Positions 16,876 through 25,541 of a stretch of 64,000 bases of DNA are shown here, piece by piece. Numbering within the stretch: position 1 is the first letter of the stretch; each line of letters opens with the position of its first letter. The notes beneath the pieces were generated by a model that had not been told where the DNA came from, ran no database searches, and saw nothing but the letters and a program-made list of their open reading frames with translations. The stretch spans positions 1 to 64,000 of the forward strand of contig NZ_JBGUAY010000001.1 of NCBI RefSeq assembly GCF_041821025.1. The letters run 5' to 3'. The position numbers and the translations under genes are program-made. Source of the stretch: Egicoccus sp. AB-alg6-2 (GTDB taxonomy: Bacteria; Actinomycetota; Nitriliruptoria; Nitriliruptorales; Nitriliruptoraceae).

Positions 16876-18563
16876 GCCGTGGCCTCCACCCGTCCCGGGG
16901 CCGTGAGCGCCTGCCGACGGATCGCCTTGAGTCGCCGCATGACGTCGTTCTCGCCCCGCCCGAAGTAGTCGTGGAGGCGCCGGTACTCGGCGTAGAGGGC
17001 GTCGTAGCGAAGCGCCGCGTCCTCGTCGGGCGTGTAGGCGGCGACCACCCGCCGGCCCATCGCGCGGGCGGCCTCCCGGACGTCGGGATAGGCGCCCGCG
17101 GCAACGGCGGCGTGGATGGCGGAGCCCAGCGCGGGGCCCTGCTCGGAGGCGATCGTCGACAGCGGCAACCGGGTGACGTCGGCGTAGAGCTGCATCAGGA
17201 ACCGGTTCTTGAGCAGGCCGCCCGCCACGATCAGCTCGGTCACGGGAACGCCGGCGTCGGCGAACGCCTCGACGATGGTGCGGGTGCCGAAGGCCGTGGC
17301 CTCCAGCAGCGCCCGGTAGACGTCCTCGGGTCGGGTCGCGAGGGTCATGCCCACCACCAGCCCGGCGAGCTCGTGGTCGACCAGGACCGACCGGTTGCCC
17401 GAGTGCCAGTCGAGCGCCACCAGCCCGTGGGCACCAACGGGTTGCTCGGCGGCGCGCTCGGTGAGCAGGTCGTGCAACGAGACGCCACGCTCGGCGGCCA
17501 TGGCCGCGTAGTCGGCGGGGACCTGGTGGTCGACGTACCAGGCGAAGATGTCGCCGACCCCGGACTGGCCGGCCTCGTAGCCCCAGAAGCCCTCGAGGAT
17601 GCCGCCGTCGACGACGCCGCAGATCCCGGGTACGGACGCGAGCGTGTCGCCGTTCATCACGTGGCAGGTCGAGGTGCCCATGATGGCCACCATCTGGCCC
17701 GGCTCGACCGCGTTCGCAGCCGCGGCCGTCACATGCGCATCCACGTTGCCGACGGCGACCGCGATGCCCTCCGGCAGGCCGGTCCAGGCGGCGGCCTGGG
17801 CACTCAGGCGGCCCGCGGGCCGGCCGAGTTGGCCGATCTCGTGGGCGACCTTGGTGTCGGCGAAGTCGGCGAAGTCGGCGGCCAGTTCGGCCAGGAACTC
17901 GCGGGACGGGTAGGCGCCGTCCTGGTAGATGCCCTTGTAGCCCGCGGTGCAGGCGTTGCGGACGTAGCGGCCCGTGAGCTGCCAGACGATCCAGTCGGCC
18001 GCCTCCACCCAGTGGACCATCGCGTCGTAGACCTCGCGGTCCTCCTCGAGCAACTGCAGGCCCTTGGCGAACTCCCACTCGGAGGAGATCGCACCGCCGT
18101 AGCGGTCGATCCACGGCTCGCCCCGGCGGTGGGCCAGCTCGTTGATCCGGTCCGCCTGTCCCTGGGCCGCGTGATGCTTCCAGAGCTTGACGTAGGCGTG
18201 GGGGCGGTCGCGGAACCGGTCGAGTTCGTTGAGCGGCGTGCCGTCGGCGGTGGTCGGCACCATCGTGCACGCGGTGAAGTCCGTGCCGATACCGATCACG
18301 TCGTCGGGGGCGACGCCGGCTTCGCGCATGGCGGCGGGAACCGCCTGCTGCAGCACCGCCACGTAGTCGGCCGGGACCTGCAGGGCCCAGTCCGGCGGCA
18401 ACGCGCGACCGTCACCTGCGGTCAGCCGCTCGTCCATCACCCCATGGGGATAGTCGTGAACGGCGCTGCCGAGCTCCTCGCCGTCGCGGACGCGCACGAC
18501 GACGGCCCGGCCCGACAGGGTCCCGTAGTCGATCCCGATGACGACGGCGCGGTCAAGCTCCAC
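16872..18563 (-). CDS. araB: Ribulokinase
   Basis: This 563-aa FGGY-family kinase phosphorylates L-ribulose. The N-terminal phosphate loop is GIDYGTLSGRAVVV and the nucleotide region contains GTSTCHVMN and VAGGLLKNRFLMQL. Start GTG 18563 has AAGGGAG 5 nt upstream and is preferred to an in-frame GTG at 18599. It is the first gene of the operon; two LacI-type operators overlap its promoter 58-96 nt upstream. Confidence 0.96.
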   Translation of the reverse strand: MELDRAVVIGIDYGTLSGRAVVVRVRDGEELGSAVHDYPHGVMDERLTAGDGRALPPDWALQVPADYVAVLQQAVPAAMREAGVAPDDVIGIGTDFTACTMVPTTADGTPLNELDRFRDRPHAYVKLWKHHAAQGQADRINELAHRRGEPWIDRYGGAISSEWEFAKGLQLLEEDREVYDAMVHWVEAADWIVWQLTGRYVRNACTAGYKGIYQDGAYPSREFLAELAADFADFADTKVAHEIGQLGRPAGRLSAQAAAWTGLPEGIAVAVGNVDAHVTAAAANAVEPGQMVAIMGTSTCHVMNGDTLASVPGICGVVDGGILEGFWGYEAGQSGVGDIFAWYVDHQVPADYAAMAAERGVSLHDLLTERAAEQPVGAHGLVALDWHSGNRSVLVDHELAGLVVGMTLATRPEDVYRALLEATAFGTRTIVEAFADAGVPVTELIVAGGLLKNRFLMQLYADVTRLPLSTIASEQGPALGSAIHAAVAAGAYPDVREAARAMGRRVVAAYTPDEDAALRYDALYAEYRRLHDYFGRGENDVMRRLKAIRRQALTAPGRVEATA

Positions 18564-18620
18564 GTCGGCTCCCTTGCCCGGTCCACCGACGGTCACCACA
18601 CCGCCGGAAGTGGTCCCCCG

Positions 18621-18636
18621 ATGTTAGCGCTCACAT
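18621..18636 (-). promoter_or_regulatory. Arabinose operator 1, covering the -10 box of araB
   Basis: The 16-mer ATGTTAGCGCTCACAT is a LacI-type palindrome (TGTnAGCGCTnACA). On the minus strand its first six bases form TAACAT, an excellent -10 box 18 nt from TTAACA. Confidence 0.8.
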
Positions 18637-18643
18637 TGCCAAA

Positions 18644-18659
18644 ATGTTAACGCTCACAT
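18644..18659 (-). promoter_or_regulatory. Arabinose operator 2, covering the -35 box of araB
   Basis: The 16-mer ATGTTAACGCTCACAT differs from operator 1 by one base. It contains the TTAACA -35 box (18645-18650). Centre-to-centre distance is 23 bp, about two helical turns. Bound repressor would cover both promoter elements. Confidence 0.8.
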
Positions 18660-18719
18660 CATGGGACCAATGCCCCTGGTCGGCGCCGTGCGGTGTCACG
18701 GCGCGTCCGGGCCAGACGG

Positions 18720-19760
18720 TCAACCCGCCTGGAATCGGCGTGTGGAAGCCCGTGCTATCAACTCTGGCGCGATCAGCGTGCGCGACGCGGGGGCGCCGTC
18801 GAGGGCCGCGAGCAGGACCTGGATCGCGCGCGTCCCGGCCGCGGCGAACGGCTGCCGCACGGTCGTCAGCGGCGGCTCGAAGTAGCCCGCGCCCTCGACG
18901 TCGTCGAAGCCGACCACCGAGACGTCGTCGGGCACCCGCACCCCCGCCTCGTGGAACGCCCGGATCATGCCCAGTGCCATGGGATCGTTCGCGGCGAAGA
19001 TGGCCGAGGGCAGCCGCCGCTCGGCGACCAGCCGCCGGCCGATCTCGTAGCCGTGGACCGGATCCCACCCGCCGGCGACCATCGGGGGCACGGGCAGGTC
19101 GGCCTCGAGCAGCTCGTCGCGCCAGCCGACGATGCGCGACCGGGCGTCGAACCAGTCGTTGGGGCCGGCGACGTGGACGATGTCGCGGTGGCCGAGGTCG
19201 ATCAGATGGCGCGTCGCCATGCGGGCGCCGACCTCCTGGTCCACCGCGACGACGTGGAGCGAGGTGCTCTCGCGCAGGCCGGCGGCGATCATCACCACGG
19301 GCAGGGTGGTCGACAGTTGCATCGCCGCGGGAGCCACCTGGCTCATCGGTGCGACGAACACGATGCCCTCGACGCCGAGTTCGAGGAAGAACTCCAGGGC
19401 CCGCTCGACGGTCTCGGCCCGCGCATCGCGCATGACGGCCAGCGTGGTGGCGTAGCCGGCCTCGCTGGCGGCCTCCTCGATGGCCATGGTCATGTTGGCT
19501 GGGCCGAACCTGGCCTCACCAGGGTTGACCACCCCGATCAACCGGGTACGCCGCGTCACCAGGGCGCGCGCCGAGGTGTTGGGCCGGTAGCCGAGTTCGC
19601 GGATCGCGGCCTTGACCTTCTCGAGCGTGGCCGGCCGCACCGTCTGCGGATGGTTGAGCACCCGCGACACGGTCTGGTGCGACACGCCGGCGAGCTTGGC
19701 GACGTCCGTCATCGACGGGCGGCGACCGGGCGGCGGCGTCAACGCTGGGGTACGGGCCAT
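18720..19760 (-). CDS. LacI-family repressor, probable arabinose regulator
   Basis: This 346-aa protein starts with a canonical LacI HTH (MTDVAKLAGVSHQTVSRVLN) and the hinge-helix TSARALVTRRTRLIGVV, followed by a periplasmic-binding-like effector domain. It is encoded directly upstream of the araBDA-chvE-mmsAB operon in the same direction, with the two operators in the gap between. By context it acts as an AraR analogue responding to arabinose or a derivative. A TAGGCT -10 lies 28-34 nt upstream of the ATG. No operator copy was seen at its own promoter, so autoregulation is not supported. Confidence 0.9.
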   Translation of the reverse strand: MARTPALTPPPGRRPSMTDVAKLAGVSHQTVSRVLNHPQTVRPATLEKVKAAIRELGYRPNTSARALVTRRTRLIGVVNPGEARFGPANMTMAIEEAASEAGYATTLAVMRDARAETVERALEFFLELGVEGIVFVAPMSQVAPAAMQLSTTLPVVMIAAGLRESTSLHVVAVDQEVGARMATRHLIDLGHRDIVHVAGPNDWFDARSRIVGWRDELLEADLPVPPMVAGGWDPVHGYEIGRRLVAERRLPSAIFAANDPMALGMIRAFHEAGVRVPDDVSVVGFDDVEGAGYFEPPLTTVRQPFAAAGTRAIQVLLAALDGAPASRTLIAPELIARASTRRFQAG

Positions 19761-19788
19761 CTCACACTCGCGTCGCCGGCGTCGCCGG

Positions 19789-19794
19789 AGCCTA
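19789..19794 (-). promoter_or_regulatory. -10 box TAGGCT for the LacI-family repressor
   Basis: The minus-strand TAGGCT would give a leader of about 20 nt before ATG 19760. Confidence 0.4.
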
Positions 19795-19875
19795 GCGCCG
19801 GGGCCGGCGCCGGAACGCCGTGTCCGGGGCGCACCGCAGCGGTTTGCGCACTCCCCGGCGCCATGGTTAAGGTCG

Positions 19876-19891
19876 CCTTACTTAGGTAAGG
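19876..19891 (+). promoter_or_regulatory. DtxR/IdeR-like iron box upstream of the siderophore operon
   Basis: The 16-mer CCTTACTTAGGTAAGG is a near-perfect palindrome resembling the DtxR/IdeR consensus half TTAGGTNAGG. It is flanked by two copies of AAGGTCGCC. It sits 34 nt upstream of the binding-protein start, so iron-loaded repressor would shut the operon. Confidence 0.75.
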
Positions 19892-19924
19892 TCGCCCTCA
19901 CCGTCCCGCTTCCAAGGAAGATCC

Positions 19925-20974
19925 GTGCTCCTGTTCCGACTCGGCGCCTGCGCGTGCGCCATCCTCGTGGTCGGCTGCGCCTCGGGCTCTGGCCCCGACG
20001 CCGGCGACCGCGCCGCCTCCACCGCGGCGACCAGCCAGGAGACTGCCGCTGCCGATGCGTTCCCCGTGACGATCGAGCACGCCTTCGGCGAGACGGTGAT
20101 CGCGTCCGAACCGCAGCGGGTCGCGACCGTGAGTTGGGCCAACCACGAGGTACCGCTCGCGCTGGGCATCGTCCCGGTCGGCATGGCCGAGGTCACCTGG
20201 GGCGACGACGACGGCGACGGTGTGATGCCCTGGGTCGAGGAGCGGCTGAGCGCTCTCGGCGCGGAGGTCCCGGTGCTGTACGACGAGACGGACGGCATCG
20301 ACTTCGAGGCGGTCGCCGACACGAACCCCGACGTGATCCTCGCCGCCTACTCCGGCCTCACCGAGGAGGACTACACGACGCTGAGCCAGATCGCACCGGT
20401 CGTCGCCTACCCGCAGCTGCCGTGGGCGACCTCGGTCCAGGACATGATCCTGATGTCGAGCCGGGCGATGGGGATGTCCGCCGAGGGTGAGCGCCTCGTC
20501 GCCGACTACGAGGCGGACGTGGCGGCGGCCTTCGCCGAGCACCCCGAACTGGAGGGCAAGCGGGTGATGTTCTCCTACCTCGACCCCAACGACCTGAGCA
20601 CCGTGGGCTTCTACACCACTCACGACACCCGCGCCGCCTTCCTCGCCGAGGTCGGGATGCAGGTGCCGTCGGTGGTCGAGGAGCGTTCGGCGGCCTCCGA
20701 GACCTTCTACGAGACCATCAGTGCCGAGGCCGGCGACCAGCTCGACGACGTCGACATCCTGGTGACCTACGGCGCCGCGGACGGCTCCACCCTGCAGCGG
20801 TACCAGTCCGATCCGCTGCTGTCACAGATCCCCGCCATCGCCCGGGGTTCGGTGGTCGTGCTCGAGGAGTCCACGCCACTGGCCGCGGCGGCCAATCCCT
20901 CGCCCCTGTCGATCGCCTGGGCACTGGAGGACTACGTCGACCTTCTCGCCGCGGCTGCCGCCACGGTCGAATGA
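19925..20974 (+). CDS. Iron-siderophore-binding lipoprotein
   Basis: This 349-aa protein has a signal peptide with lipobox VVGC and a type III (FecB/FhuD) binding fold: FGETVIASEPQRVATVSW, then NPDVILAAYSGLT, IAPVVAYPQLPW and a long backbone helix. It captures ferric siderophore outside the membrane. GTG 19925 follows AAGGAAG. It begins a five-gene run with 4-nt overlaps (ATGA, GTGA, GTGA, GTGA) under the iron box. Confidence 0.93.
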   Translation: MLLFRLGACACAILVVGCASGSGPDAGDRAASTAATSQETAAADAFPVTIEHAFGETVIASEPQRVATVSWANHEVPLALGIVPVGMAEVTWGDDDGDGVMPWVEERLSALGAEVPVLYDETDGIDFEAVADTNPDVILAAYSGLTEEDYTTLSQIAPVVAYPQLPWATSVQDMILMSSRAMGMSAEGERLVADYEADVAAAFAEHPELEGKRVMFSYLDPNDLSTVGFYTTHDTRAAFLAEVGMQVPSVVEERSAASETFYETISAEAGDQLDDVDILVTYGAADGSTLQRYQSDPLLSQIPAIARGSVVVLEESTPLAAAANPSPLSIAWALEDYVDLLAAAAATVE

Positions 20975-22047
20975 CGCCGGCGATGCCGCACGGGGTCGTC
21001 CCGGGCGAGGTGACGCCGCCCGGGGTCGCGGCGCGCGACGCCGAGGTCCGGTTGGTCGTCGGACCGCGGCTGGCCTGGTTGACGCTGGCGCTCGTCGCCA
21101 CGGCCGCCATCGTGGTGGCGTCGGTGGCCTTCGGGACCCGCGTGGTGGGCCTGGCGGAGATCGGCAGCGCGTTCACGGGGACCGAGGACGGCATCGCGCA
21201 GGCGGCCGTGCTCAAACGCATCCCCCGGACGATCCTCGCGCTCCTGGTCGGTGCCGCGCTCGGTCTGGCCGGCACCGTGCTGCAGGGCGTGACGCGCAAC
21301 CCGCTGGCGGATCCCGCCATCCTGGGAATCAGTCCCGGGGCCGCGCTCGCCGTGGTCGTCGGCCTGGCCTTCTTCGGCGTCTCCTCCCCGTTCGCCACCA
21401 TCTGGCTGGCGATCGCCGGCGCCACGGCGTCGGCGGTCTTCGTCTATGCCGTCGGCTCGCTGGGTCGCGGCGGCGCGACACCGCTGAAGCTGGCGCTGGC
21501 CGGCGCCGCCACGTCAGCCGCGTTCACGTCGATGGTCAGCGCGATCCTGCTGCCCCGTATCGACGTCATGCAGGCGTTCCGGTTCTGGCAGATCGGCGGG
21601 GTCGGTGGTGCGAGCTTCGCGAAGATCGGGCTGCTCGTGCCGTTTGTGCTCGTCGGGGGGCTCGTCTGCCTCGCTGCGGCAGGAGGGCTCAACTCCCTGG
21701 CCCTGGGCGACGACCTCGCGGCCGGCCTCGGTGAGCGGGTCGCGACGACCCGACTGTTCGCCGCCGCGGGGGCCGTGATCCTGTGTGGTGCGGCGACTGC
21801 GGTGGCCGGCCCCATCGGCTTCGTCGGCCTCGTGGTCCCGCACCTGTGCCGGCTGTTGGTGGGGCTCGACCACCGCTGGTCGTTGCCGTCCGCGGCACTG
21901 GTCGGGGCGGGCCTGTTGACCGCGGCCGACGTCCTCGGTCGGGTGGTCGCTCGACCGGAGGAGGTCGACGTCGGCATCGTCACGGCGCTGCTCGGGGCTC
22001 CCGTGTTCATCGCCATCGTGCGCCGACAGAAGCCGAGGGCGCTGTGA
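20971..22047 (+). CDS. FecCD-family siderophore permease 1
   Basis: This 358-aa membrane protein carries FecCD hallmarks: RIPRTILALLVGAALGLAG, QGVTRNPLADPAILGISPGA and the cytoplasmic coupling region GPIGFVGLVVPHLCRLL. About nine to ten helices are visible. It pairs with the next gene to make the heterodimeric channel. Its start overlaps the previous stop. Confidence 0.95.
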   Translation: MTPAMPHGVVPGEVTPPGVAARDAEVRLVVGPRLAWLTLALVATAAIVVASVAFGTRVVGLAEIGSAFTGTEDGIAQAAVLKRIPRTILALLVGAALGLAGTVLQGVTRNPLADPAILGISPGAALAVVVGLAFFGVSSPFATIWLAIAGATASAVFVYAVGSLGRGGATPLKLALAGAATSAAFTSMVSAILLPRIDVMQAFRFWQIGGVGGASFAKIGLLVPFVLVGGLVCLAAAGGLNSLALGDDLAAGLGERVATTRLFAAAGAVILCGAATAVAGPIGFVGLVVPHLCRLLVGLDHRWSLPSAALVGAGLLTAADVLGRVVARPEEVDVGIVTALLGAPVFIAIVRRQKPRAL

Positions 22048-23078
22048 CCGGCGTCGCGGCCGGCCCGATCGCGCGCGAGCGGATCCGCCGGGCCCGCCAC
22101 CGTGCCGGCCGGAGTGTCGCGCTGGCGGCCCTCGCCGCGGTCGTGTTCGTCATCAGCCTGATGGTCGGCAACACCTTCTATCCCCTGGCCGACGTGGTTC
22201 GCGTCGTCACGGGGGAGACGGTCCCGGGGGCGAGCTTCGCCGTCGGCGTCCTGCGGCTGCCCCGGGCCACCCTCGCGCTGCTGGCAGGGGCGGCGTTCGG
22301 CGCGGCCGGGGTCACCTTCCAGACCCTGCTCCGCAACCCGCTGGCGGCCCCCGACATCATCGGCATCAGTTCGGGTGCCAGTGCCGCGGCCGTGTTCGGG
22401 CTGCTCGTCCTGCGGCTCGATCGGGGCATGGTGTCGCTCGTCGCGGTTGTGGCCGCCCTGCTCACGGCCGCGGTGATCTACGTGCTGTCGTTCAAGGACG
22501 GCGTCGTCGGAACCCGGTTGATCCTGATCGGGATCGGCATCTCGGCGATGCTGGACAGCGTCGTCGCCTACGTGCTCCTGCGCGCGGCGAGTTGGGACCT
22601 GCAGGTCGCGATGCGATGGCTGACCGGCAGCCTCAACGGCGCGACCTGGAGCGACGTGCTCCCGCTGCTGCTGGCTGTCGCCGTCGCGATGCCGATGCTG
22701 CTGGCACGGACGACCGACCTGCAGGCCATGCGGCTCGGGGACGACACCGCCGCCGCACTGGGCGTACGCACCGAACGCACGCGGCTGCTGACCATCCTCG
22801 CCGCCGTGGCACTGATCGCGTTCGCCACCGCAGCCGCCGGCCCCGTGGCCTTCGTGGCCTTCCTCTCCGGACCGATCGCGGCGCGCCTGGTCGGTGCGGG
22901 AGGGTCGCTCACCGTGCCGTCGGCACTGGTCGGCGCGCTCCTGGTGCTGCTTGCCGACCTCGCCGGTCAGTACGCCTTCGGCGCCCGCTACCCGGTCGGG
23001 GTCGTCACCGGGGCCCTCGGCGCCCCCTACCTCGTCTACCTGCTCGTGCGCATCAATCGATCCGGAGCGTCCCTGTGA
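22044..23078 (+). CDS. FecCD-family siderophore permease 2
   Basis: This 344-aa partner permease shows RLPRATLALLAGAAFGAAG, TLLRNPLAAPDIIGISSGAS and GPVAFVAFLSGPIAARLVG. GTG 22044 overlaps the previous stop. An Arg-rich N-terminus gives a cytosolic start. It is the second half of the import channel. Confidence 0.95.
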   Translation: MTGVAAGPIARERIRRARHRAGRSVALAALAAVVFVISLMVGNTFYPLADVVRVVTGETVPGASFAVGVLRLPRATLALLAGAAFGAAGVTFQTLLRNPLAAPDIIGISSGASAAAVFGLLVLRLDRGMVSLVAVVAALLTAAVIYVLSFKDGVVGTRLILIGIGISAMLDSVVAYVLLRAASWDLQVAMRWLTGSLNGATWSDVLPLLLAVAVAMPMLLARTTDLQAMRLGDDTAAALGVRTERTRLLTILAAVALIAFATAAAGPVAFVAFLSGPIAARLVGAGGSLTVPSALVGALLVLLADLAGQYAFGARYPVGVVTGALGAPYLVYLLVRINRSGASL

Positions 23079-23908
23079 CCGACGAACACGCCCTCGCCAC
23101 CCGGGCGGCCACGCTCGCCTACGGCGACCGGACGGTCGTGGAAGCACTCGACTTCGACGTGCCCTGCGGCCGGATCAACGTCATCGTCGGCGCCAACGCG
23201 TGCGGCAAGTCCACCATCCTGCGCGCGTTGTCACGACTGCTGGCGCCCGCGGCGGGCAGCGTCGTCCTGGACGGTCACGACCTCCATCGCCTGTCGACGC
23301 GCCAGGTCGCGCGCACCCTCGGCCTGCTGCCACAGACCCCGATCGCCCCAGAGGGCATCGTGGTCGGCGATCTGGTGGCGCGGGGCCGCCACCCGCATCG
23401 GCGACTGATGTCGAGGTGGAGCGCGGCCGACGAAGCCGCGGTCGGTGCCGCTCTCACCGCCACCGGCACCATGGACCTGGCGCACCGTCCGGTCGACGAA
23501 CTGTCGGGCGGGCAACGGCAGCGGGTGTGGATCGCCATGGCGCTCGCGCAGGAGACCGACATCCTGCTGCTCGACGAGCCGACCACGTTCCTCGACGTCA
23601 ACCATCAGATCGAGGTGCTCGACCTGCTCACCGACCTCAACCGCGATCGCGGCACCACGATCGTGATGGTCCTCCATGACCTCAACCTCGCCGCCCGGTA
23701 CGCCGACCACCTCATCGCGGTCGCCGACGGTGGCATCTACGCGGCGGGTGACCCCCACGAGGTGCTGACCGAGTCGAACGTGCGAGCGGTGTTCGGGATG
23801 CGGGGCTCGGTCATCGCGGACCCGGTCACCGGCAAGCCGTTGGTGCTCCCCATCGGCCGCCATCACGTCAAGCCGCAGGGCTCGACCAGGCTGGAGCGGA
23901 TCTCGTGA
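23075..23908 (+). CDS. Siderophore ABC transporter ATPase (FepC/FecE type)
   Basis: This 277-aa ATPase has Walker A GANACGKST (with an unusual Ala-Cys where Gly-Ala or Gly-Cys is common), signature LSGGQRQRVWIAMALAQ, Walker B ILLLDEPTTFLD and the H-loop MVLHDLNLAARYAD. It energises uptake by the two permeases. GTG 23075 overlaps the previous stop. Confidence 0.95.
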   Translation: MTDEHALATRAATLAYGDRTVVEALDFDVPCGRINVIVGANACGKSTILRALSRLLAPAAGSVVLDGHDLHRLSTRQVARTLGLLPQTPIAPEGIVVGDLVARGRHPHRRLMSRWSAADEAAVGAALTATGTMDLAHRPVDELSGGQRQRVWIAMALAQETDILLLDEPTTFLDVNHQIEVLDLLTDLNRDRGTTIVMVLHDLNLAARYADHLIAVADGGIYAAGDPHEVLTESNVRAVFGMRGSVIADPVTGKPLVLPIGRHHVKPQGSTRLERIS

Positions 23909-24834
23909 CCGTGGCACCCTTCGTCCTGGCCGCCGTTCGCGTCACGGCCGTCTCGTCGCCGTCCCCCAGCTACGTGCGCGTCGAGTTCGGCGGGCCGGAG
24001 CTCGCCGACATCGGCGTCGACGGTCCGTGGTACGACCAGCGCATCAAGATCGTCTTCCCGCCCGCCTCCGGGGTGCTGCCCGACCTCGCCCCTGCCGGCG
24101 CCGACTGGTACGCGGTATGGCTCGCCCTGCCCGAGTCGGAGCGCGGTGCGCTGCGCACCTATTCGGTTCGGGACGTGCACGGCACCGGCACGAAGACCCG
24201 TCTGGTCGTCGACTTCGTGCTCCACCTCGCTCCCGGGTCCACCGGGCCGGCGTCCACCTGGGCGAGTACCGCCGCCGTCGGCGACCAGGTGTTGCTGTTG
24301 GCGCCACGCCGGGGCCATCCCTTCGGGGGCATCGAGTTCGCCCCTGGGGACGCCACCCGGCTGCTGTTCGCCGCGGACGAGACCGGGGTGCCCGCGCTCT
24401 CCCGCATTCTGGAGGACCTCCCCGGCGAGACGACCGGCGCCGCGTTCTGCGAGGTGCCACGGGACGACGACGTGCTCGAGGTCCGGAGGCCGTCGGGCAT
24501 CGATCTCCATTGGCTCCCACGCAACGGCACCGACGTTGGCCACGAACTCATTCCGGCCGTGCTCGCCCACCTCGGTCACCGGGCGACGGCGAAACCGGGC
24601 CAGATCGTCGACGAAGACGCGCACGAGACGGTGTGGGAGACGCCGACGTACTCAGCCGCCGGCGACGACCTCACCCCCACGACGGGAGGAATCCCCGGCC
24701 TGTACGCCTGGATCGCGGGTGAGTGCCACCTGGTCGCGCAGCTGCGCCGGCAGCTGGTCCGCGATCTCGGTATGGGACGCAACCAGGTGGCCTTCATGGG
24801 CTACTGGCGGAAGAGCCTCGCCGTGGGCGAGTGA
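23905..24834 (+). CDS. Siderophore-interacting protein (ViuB-type flavoprotein reductase)
   Basis: This 309-aa enzyme probably reduces and releases iron from imported siderophore in the cytosol. It has the FAD motif RTYSVR, the substrate segment LAPRRGHPFGG, the ADETGVPALSRILEDLP nucleotide region and a C-terminal SIP domain (YAWIAGECHLVAQLRRQL ... NQVAFMGYWRKSLAVGE). It is the last gene of the iron operon, coupled by GTGA. Confidence 0.92.
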   Translation: MTVAPFVLAAVRVTAVSSPSPSYVRVEFGGPELADIGVDGPWYDQRIKIVFPPASGVLPDLAPAGADWYAVWLALPESERGALRTYSVRDVHGTGTKTRLVVDFVLHLAPGSTGPASTWASTAAVGDQVLLLAPRRGHPFGGIEFAPGDATRLLFAADETGVPALSRILEDLPGETTGAAFCEVPRDDDVLEVRRPSGIDLHWLPRNGTDVGHELIPAVLAHLGHRATAKPGQIVDEDAHETVWETPTYSAAGDDLTPTTGGIPGLYAWIAGECHLVAQLRRQLVRDLGMGRNQVAFMGYWRKSLAVGE

Positions 24835-24863
24835 GTAGCCGCAGCGGTCGTCGTGCTCGACGA

Positions 24864-25541
24864 TCACGACGGCCGACCCGATCGGTCGGGTCGGTCGGCG
24901 CCGGGCGCGACGATGCCGTGCTCGTAGGCGGTGATGACGAGCTGGATGCGGTCGCGAACCCGCAACTTGAGCAACAGGCTGCTCAGGTGGGTCTTGACCG
25001 TGGTCGTCGCGAGGTGCAGATGGGCGGCGATCTCGGCGTTGGAGAGGCCACGCGCCACGAGCTCGAGGACCTCGGCTTCCCGGACCGTGAGTGTTGCCGG
25101 CAGCGTCGGGCGCACCTCGGTGGCGCCGAAGCGCTCGACCAGCCGGCGGGTGACCGCCGGGGCCAACGCCAGGTCGCCCTCGGCGGCCATCCGGATCGCG
25201 GCGACGAGCTGGTGCCGGGGCGCCGACTTGAGTGCGAAACCGCTGGCACCGGCCCGCAGCGCCTCGAACACGTACTCGTCGAGGTCGAAGGTCGTGAGCA
25301 CGAGCACGCGGGGTCGCCAGCCGTTGGCTTCCAGCAGCGTCCGGGTCGCCTGGAGCCCGTCGGTGCCCGGCATGCGGACGTCGATGACCACCAGGTCCGG
25401 ACGCAGCAGGCGTGCCTGTCGCACGGCTTCGTCGCCGTCGGCGGCCTCCCCGACCACCTCGAGGTCGGGCTCGGACCCGAGGATGGTGCGCAGTCCCTCG
25501 CGGACCAGCTCCTGGTCGTCGGCCAACACCAGCCGGATCAC
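24864..25541 (-). CDS. NarL/LuxR-type response regulator
   Basis: This 225-aa regulator has a receiver domain (ADDQELVREG, phospho-Asp in VVIDVRMPGTDG, LTTFDLDEYV, Lys in FALKSAP) and a C-terminal LuxR HTH (LTVREAEVLELVARGLSNAEIAAHLHLATTTVKTH begins near 150). GTG 25541 overlaps the kinase stop (GTGA), so the pair is co-translated. Target genes unknown; the adjacent membrane protein gene at 26883 is one possibility. Confidence 0.93.
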   Translation of the reverse strand: MIRLVLADDQELVREGLRTILGSEPDLEVVGEAADGDEAVRQARLLRPDLVVIDVRMPGTDGLQATRTLLEANGWRPRVLVLTTFDLDEYVFEALRAGASGFALKSAPRHQLVAAIRMAAEGDLALAPAVTRRLVERFGATEVRPTLPATLTVREAEVLELVARGLSNAEIAAHLHLATTTVKTHLSSLLLKLRVRDRIQLVITAYEHGIVAPGADRPDRSGRPS

